DNA from: Mesostigma viride
Lineage: Eukaryota; Streptophyta; Mesostigmatophyceae; Mesostigmatales; Mesostigmataceae
Length of the DNA: 22,500 nt
NCBI GenBank assembly: GCA_009746045.1
Contig: RPFO01000022.1
Coordinates: 2,273,680-2,296,179, forward strand
Direction: 5' to 3'
Below the pieces are notes generated by a model, which was given only the letters and a program-made list of their open reading frames with translations, did no database searches and was not told the origin of the DNA. This document shows, piece after piece, positions 11,201 to 18,674 of this stretch (within the stretch, counting starts at the first letter, position 1; each line of letters starts with the position of its first letter). A program made the translations under genes and the position numbers.

Positions 11201-14200
11201 CTCGTACTTGCCCACCCCGTGGCTGCTGTTGGATAGCCGGTGGGGCGTCGAGTAGCCGCCGCCATGGTGGGACGCAATCGCCCGCCCTTGCGGGGCCACG
11301 GACGCGGGCACCAGCGCCAATGGCTGCATCGTCGCGTCATCGGCCATCCCATCTGCCCCTTGTCGACTCTCCTCGCTGCTTCTCCTCTGCCGTGGCCTTG
11401 GCCCATCGCCTGAATGTTGCCCTCCCGTTACCCCCTGCGCCCCGCTGGCACCGGCCGTGGATTTGACCCCGGGGACGACCGGCTGGCCCGGCGACGCGGC
11501 CAACGACGCGGACACGATCTCGCCATAGTCCAATTCCTTAGCGCCGCCCCCCAGCTGCCCCCCGTGCTGCATCATTGCACTGCCCATGATGGCGAGCCGG
11601 GCCATGTCCGAGTGGTACTGCGCACTGCTGGCCTTGCGCTCGCTCGAGGGCAGGCCGCCAAGCGTGCGCGGGTCCCAAATGCCGTCCATCGAGAACCGCC
11701 AATTGCGGCTGCCGCCCTCGCCGCCCTCGGTGTGGCCGGGGGATTGCAACCCCGTCGCGGAAGGCAGGACACCGCCGGGAGGGGGGGCGCTGGGGGCTGC
11801 CCCCGGGCCCCACCCGAAATGCAGCCGGCCCATGACGTCCGAGTAGGAGGGCATACGCGGCACCGGTGTGAGCCGGCTGGAGAGGAAGTCGACTGGGACG
11901 ATCGTCTTGGTGATCGTGCGCGGCCTGTGGTTGTCGAGCGCTGGATGGCCGCGATCCCATGAAGGCCGGTCATCCACCTGCCACCCGCCGTACTGCCCCG
12001 ACTGCAGGGCAAGCTCTCCATCCTCTCCCCTATCCGACGCGTAGGGGTCCCTCCACCGGGCCGTGTTGTCTCCGCCGGCGCTGCCTCCGCCGGCGTTGTC
12101 GTCGTCGCTGACGTCACCCTCGACGTCGGCGCTGTCCTGCCATTCCTGGTACCCTCGCAGTGCAGCCGCCTCGGGGGCTTTGCCCGTCACGCTGCCCTTA
12201 AGCAGAGGGCCGGCGGGGGAGACCCCTGTTGTCTTGGCGCCCACCGAGCCATCGGAGGTGTCTCCTCCTACCGGGTCCTCGGCGGGCTTTCCAGGCGAGA
12301 GCAGGTCGGCGAGCCCGGGTACTTTTTTGCCCTTGAGTGCGCGCACAAGGTCCTTGTCCCGCAACCCCGGCCCCCCCTCGGTCGCATCCCACGCGGTGGT
12401 GCGTCGGCGGGCGGCAAGAGCACGTGCGCGCCGCTGGATCCGCTCCTTCTCCTTGACCTTCATCGCGAAATTGGCCACCTTCTCGGCCTCCTGAAGCTCA
12501 AAATTCTCCAAAATGATCGCCACGTACAGGTTGAGCACAACGTAGGTGGTGATCATGAAGTAGGAGACAAAGTAGATGGGGATGAACCACCGGGGGCCGC
12601 CCGCGTCCCACGTGTCGTACATGACGGCCGACCAGTTGTCCCCCGTGAGCACGTAGAAGAGGGAGAGGACGGCGTCAGAGAAGGAGTTGAAGTTGGTGCG
12701 TGAACATCGGTTGCAGCAGGTGGAGAAGTCGAGCGTCTCCTCGCACCCGTCGCAGCAGTACCCGGCAAACATCTGCATGCCCAGGATCGCAAACACAAGG
12801 ATGTGGAAGCCCATGAACACAAAGAGGTTGATCACCGCGTCCCACGACGACAGGATGGACGTGAGCAGCAGCTTGAGGCGCTTGAAGCGGCCGAGCACGC
12901 GCACGAGGCGGAGAAGTCGAAACACCCGCAGCAGCGTCAGGTTTGGCGGGTGGTGGAGGCGGTGGTTGAGCGCGTCCACCGCAAACGCCAGCAGTGACAT
13001 GATGACCAGGAAAAAGTCAAACTTGTTGCCCGGCTCCTGCGGGGGTAATGGCAGCAGGGGAGAGAGGGGGGGACAAGGGGGGGGGGGGGGGGGGGACCGG
13101 CAGCAAGGCAAAGTATGGGGGGTACCGGGAAGCGAAAAAAATGGGAGAAATGGTAATGAAACGTCACAACTAGGCAAGATAGATGTTGGCCCATGGGATC
13201 AGATGTATTTATTCTCTAAAAGACTCTTCTTAGGCGCACACAGCATCATCTGACCCCATGCACGCCCTGACCCCCTGACCCCCTGATTTGGTGACACGCT
13301 CCCCCCCCCCCCCTTTCGCTTGCGGCCCAGCTGCACGCACCCTTGGTACTTGCACACGCTCCCCTTACGATGCTGCTTGCGCCCCCTCACCTTGAGGTAC
13401 TGCATGACCCCCTCATCTTGAGGTACGGCTTGCGCCCCCTCACCTGGAGGAACGGCTTGCGTGGGCTTCCCTGGATGTCACTGCCCGCACGCACTCACCT
13501 TGGGGTACTCCATGCACGCGCTCACGTTGTAGGTCCTGCTCCTCCCCCTCAGCCCAAGGTACTGCTTGACAAGCGGCTCTGCAGGCCCTGGTTCACCAAC
13601 TTGACCTCACTTACGACAACCCTTTCCAGCCTCACCTTGCGATGTCACTTCCCCCCTCACCTTGCGATGTCACTTCCCCCCTCACCTTGCAAAACCCTTC
13701 CCCCCTCACCTTGCGATGTCACTTCCCCCCTCACCTTGCGATGTCACTTCCCCCCTCACCTTGCGATGTCACTCCCCCCCTCACCTTGCGATGCCACTTC
13801 CCCCCTCACCTTGCGATGTCACTTCCCCCCTCACCTTGCGATGTCACTTCCCCCCTCACCTTGCGATGCCACTTCCCCCCTCACCTTGCAAAACCCTTCC
13901 CCCTCACCTTGCGATGTCACTTCCCCCCTCACCTTGCGATGTCTCTTCCCCCCTCACCTTGCGATGTCACTTCCCCCCTCACCTTGCGATGCCACTTCCC
14001 CCCTCACCTTGCGATGCCACTTCCCCCCTCACCTTGCGATGCCACTTCCCCCCTCACCTTGCGATGTCACTTCCCCCCTCACCTTGCGATGTCACTTCCC
14101 CCCTCACCTTGCGATGCCACTTCCCCCCTCACCTTGCGATGCCACTTCCCCCTCACCTTGCGATGCCACTTCCCCCCTCACCTTGCGATGCCACTTCCCC

Positions 14201-14731
14201 CCTCACCTTGCGATGCCACTTCCCCCCTCACCTTGCGATGCCACTTCCCCCTCACCTTGCGATGTCACTTCCCCCCTCACCTTGCGATGCCACCTCCCGC
14301 CCCCTCACCTTGAGGTAGTGCATGACGCCCTTGTACGCGAGCATCTTGATGAGCATCTCCAGCACGAAGATCGATGTGAACATGATCTCCACGCGGTACA
14401 GCTTGGTGTCCTGCGCTTCCGACAGCCCCTCGCGCTCGAGCGAGAGCGTGACCGTGTTGATGACCACGATGCCTGTCATGCCCCACTTGAACGTGTCGCT
14501 GTCGACCAGCCGGCGGAAGATCCACTCGCCGCGCGCCAGCTCGCGCTCGGCCTCCTTCTGGTCCTCTTCAATCCCGTCGGCGACCACGCTGGCCAGAGCG
14601 CCGCCCTGCGACCGGCGGCGCTCCTGGAGCTGCTTGAAGCTGAACGCCGAACGATGCTGCTCGCGCCGCACCTTGGCGAAGGACTCCATGATCACCTGGT
14701 TAGGGGTGGTTAGGGGGCGAGTAGGGGGGCA

Positions 14732-14763
<32 letters not shown>

Positions 14764-17700
14764 TGGCAGCCGGGGGGGCGATGGCATGGATGTGGGCATC
14801 GTGTTTTCTTTTTTCTTTGAGGGTGAAGGTAAGTGTTAGACAGTGTGGGCAAAGGCGTGGGCATGGGTGTGGGTCTAGGCGTGGGTGTGGCTGCTGGCGA
14901 TCCAAGTGTTGGCGCGGCACTTTGACCAGAGGTGACAACGTGGGTTGGGGAAGGGTGCAACACCCGAAGCAACAGATTGAATAATGGCGCATGGTAGAGG
15001 CACAGAGAAGACAGTCCCATAGTGCACGCGGCGAGGCAACATGAAGGACCACGGCGCATGGTAGAGGCACAGAGAAGACAGTCCCATAGTGCACACAGAT
15101 TGCTTGCCGTGGACGGCGTCACACGCACATCTCACCAAATCGTTTCAAATTCCTCCGCAGAAAGAGTCCATGGACCTAGCATGGTGATTGATAGAGTAAA
15201 CCAGCATATCTGTGTGAGCATCGTGATTGATAGACTTAACCAGCATATCCGTGTGAGCATGGTGATTGATAGAGTTAACCAGCATATCTGTGTGAGCATG
15301 GTGATTGATAGAGTTAACCAGCATACCTGTGCGAGATACAGGCCACGTATGCTCATATCCTAGACTTCGATGTGCACCATGCAAAAACAAAATGCATGAG
15401 ATGCCCCAGGTCTAGCATGGCTGCAAGGAGCCACAGGGGTGGGGGGGCTCATGTCATCAGATCCTACGGCTTCGCAAGGCAACCCCCTTGTCGCGTCCCA
15501 TGCTGGCCCACTCACCGCCACGAACAGCTTGAGGGCAAACCAGGAAAGAAATATCACGACGGCCCTGCAGGGACACATCAGAGAAGCATGAGAGGGAGCA
15601 CAGCGGGAGAGGCATTACCATCTGAGGGGGATCTGCATTGAAAAAATTGGGTAGCGGCCACAAGCCCACTCAAGGCTGCAACCTGCCCTACTTACTTATA
15701 ACCCTATTTCCAGACGGGCTCTGTCCAGTCTGTCCAATACAGACACACATTTACTGCAAAATTGCCGACATGAGAGCCCACCAATCTACGCATATGCAAA
15801 AAAACAAAGCAAGAATCATTTGGCTCAAGCCAAGCAGCTGGTGGTCAAGGAGAGGTACTCGCTTCCCTGCACGACACCCCTTTAAACCGTGGGTTTTCAC
15901 TGCAACGAACCAAGGTGGCTACAGTGAACGTAACACAAAGGAGATCGCGGTCAAGGAAAGGTACTCGCTCTCCTGCACACCCCACACCCCACCACGCTGG
16001 TATTCGCCTCTGTCTCACCCTACGCATGACTGCTAGAGTGAACGTACACAAAGTAGATTGCGGTCGAGAAGAGGTACTCGCTCTCCTGCAGCGGGTGCAT
16101 GAGCGCGCGGTCCCAGCCGTCGAGCGAAAGCGTCCGCACGAGCGACAGCGAGGCCGAGCCGAAGTTGTCAAAGTTCATGAGCGGGTGCACGCCACCGTAG
16201 TCGGTGTCGCACAGGGAGAAGTTCCCGACCATCTTGATACAGCTCGCGTGGTCCTTGCAGAAGGTGGCCGGGGACACGGGGAGGTACACGTCGCGCTCAA
16301 AGAGCAGGTTGTTGAACACCGAGGTGGTGTTCATCACGCAGCGGCGCGCGAGGCTGTTGCCGTAGGTCTCGATGCCAATCACGCCGAACATGATGAAGAC
16401 AAAGACGAGGAACGTGACCACGTCTGCCAGCAGGCGCACGCTCCGCCTGGGGGGGGAGGAGGGAGGAGCAAGAGAGGCAGGGGAGGAAGGGCGTGCGGGA
16501 AGCGGGAAGGAAGGGGAAGTCGGGCGGGAAAGGGGGAAGAAGTGGAGGTGAGGGGGAGAGGGCGTGGAAAGGGGGAGGAGGGGAAAGGGGGAGGAGGGGA
16601 AGGGGGACGGTGGAGGAGGGGGAAGAGGGCGCAGGGGAAAGGGGAAAGGGAATGGGCACAAGGAGCTAGAAGAAGGGGGAAGGGTGGGGGGGGAGGGGAA
16701 AAAGCGGCAAGGGCATGGGGGGAACAGGGGGTTGGGGGGGCGGGCAGGGATTGTCGCGGAGGAAGTGGACGAGGAGAGGAAAGGGAAGGCAAAGCGGGGA
16801 ATGAGGGTAGTAGACCAAGCGACACGCAGGGGGACAAGAGCGGTTATTAGAATTAGTAGCAGTCCAGCGAGCGACATAACGGGGGATGTCAGATAACGGC
16901 CCATGCCCTTAACAGCAACTGCAGTTGTCTCTACAACAGCCGATGTCCGTTGTACACGGGAGACGCGCGTCCTTAAGGGCGAATTCCGTATAGCTACACT
17001 GTGGCACTTGTGCCGGGGTGCAGTAGGGAGCACCACAGAGATGATGCGCCACAAACAAGCACCCTCCGGCTTCGCAAGGAAAACCCCAGACAGGGCAAAA
17101 CGTATCCTTCTGCTATCAAAGGTGTTCGTGCTTGGCTTTCTCACATGTTTTAATGCCGTGGGGGGAAAGACCAGGGACTAGGAAAGGTGGGGATTCGATT
17201 ACAGGGGCCCAGGGGCGCGTTGCATCAACAAGAAAAAATTGTGCAATGACGGGAAAAAAGGCCCAGCAGTGGGGAATCAGGAATGAAACAATCCACCATT
17301 ACGAACATCCGGTTCAAGTATCTCCAGAAACAGGCATGCGTGCTCTGACCATGTATATATTTGAATGTGCTGCTAGCCTCATTGATCATCTCAACATATG
17401 GCGGGCAAATACAGGTATCCTTATCACAAGCAACGTACGGGATGCCTATCGACACATGGGTAAACACATGCCAAGGGGCAGGGCGCTGACAAGAGCACCT
17501 CGAGGATGACAAGTATGCTGCGGAAGCGTAGGTGTGCATGCTTTACATATCTGTGAGACGAAAATCATGTGCATGCATACAGCAGCCTGACGCGTACGCA
17601 TGTACATGCCATGGGATACGGGGCAGGCCTCAGGGCTGCGAGCGACTCGCAGCGACGACTCGAGGACAGCACGACTGCTACGAAAGAGCCGCATCCATCG

Positions 17701-18603
17701 CAGCGGCCTTATGTATTGCTATCAGGTACGGGTACATACATGCCAAGGGCCAGGGCACTCACTGGAGCGACTCCAAGATGGCGCGGATGCCGCGGAAGAA
17801 CCGCAGGGAGCGCAGCGGCCGCAGCGCACGGAACGCCCGCATCGCCGACACCACATGAAGGCGGCCGCCGCCCACGCCCAGCAGGCCCAGCAGCAGCGCC
17901 AGGTCCATGCTCACAATCACCACAAAGTCCAGCTGGTTCCATGGGTCCCTGGGGCAGCGAGTCCATGCCAGCGAGCAGAAGATGGCGAAGGGAAGGGGGG
18001 GAGGGGAGGGGAGCATCGGCGGGGGGGGGGGGGGGGGATGCCGCGGAAAGGGGGCAGGAAACATGTTAGCCCTTGGGATGGGAGGGGATTGAGGGGGAGA
18101 GGGGGAGAGGGGGGGAACGGGGACGAGATTTTAAAAACGAGAGGAAGATAGACAGGTCGGCGGAGAGGTGGGTGGATGTGTGGACGGATATGTGAGTGTG
18201 TGGGTGGTGCTAAGTATGACATGTCACCCCCCCCCCTCCACACACACCCCAAGAAAATTGCAATCAGGCCTTGATCAGGCTGGGGTGGAGCCACGACATG
18301 TGCCTCCACAGCCATATGCGTGGTCGCAAAAATAATAGCGCATCCTTATCCTCGTGGGGTATGACTGATCCGCTAGAGGTGGGATATGGGTGGTGGCTGC
18401 CTTCTTGTTCTCTTGGCAAGAAAAGCCACATGAATGTTTCACATTCCCCAATTGTTGCACATGCCGCAGAACAGGGCCCCGCGTTGTCACCGTACCAAGT
18501 ATGCTAGCATGAGGCATGCAATGCCAAATATAGCTGTGCGCCAGTCTGGCATGCAGGCACGGAAACACCAAAATGAAACCAAGTGTGCCCGCCTGCCGGC
18601 CGG

Positions 18604-18674
<71 letters not shown>

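Larger units (their letters stand above)
13037..14308 (-). other. Intron 5 (1272 bp, phase 0) built of donor-site repeats
   Basis: Donor GTGAGG at 14308; acceptor CCCCCGCAG ending at 13037. Splicing gives HYLK-EPGNKFDFFLVI. About 900 of the 1272 bases are repeats derived from the exon 5 end and its donor. A run of 19 C (sense strand) lies 40 bases before the acceptor, at 13077-13095. Confidence 0.88.
14696..15515 (-). other. Intron 4 (820 bp, phase 0)
   Basis: Donor GTGAGT at 15515; acceptor CTAACCAG ending at 14696. The CTAAC just before the AG resembles a branch-point sequence. The intron carries a run of 28 C (sense strand) at 14736-14763, a 41-bp sequence present twice at a 67-bp spacing, and four copies of a 40-bp unit. 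Confidence 0.86.
16447..17762 (-). other. Intron 2 (1316 bp, phase 2) with exon-2 relics
   Basis: Donor GTGAGT at 17762; acceptor CCCCCCCAG ending at 16447. Splicing gives ILESLQ-RSVRLLADVV, the normal S4-S5/S5 junction. Two degraded copies of the end of exon 2 lie inside it, at about 17475-17540 and 17620-17700. The acceptor is preceded by an extraordinarily long pyrimidine-rich stretch (sense strand), about 16449-16800. Confidence 0.87.

Noticed and set aside
13630-14300. CRISPR-like array
   Set aside because: The 25-bp units are contiguous without unique spacers, and the setting is a eukaryotic intron.
13343-14713. 456-codon + strand open frame with a repetitive Cys/Pro-rich protein
   Set aside because: It is the 25-bp intronic donor array read on the wrong strand. 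Open frames exist in all three registers because the unit lacks stops.
15564-16047. Donor after TTT at 16050 (GTGTAC) instead of 16047
   Set aside because: It would put exon 4 out of frame. GTACGT at 16047 gives the correct phase and the expected S6 length.
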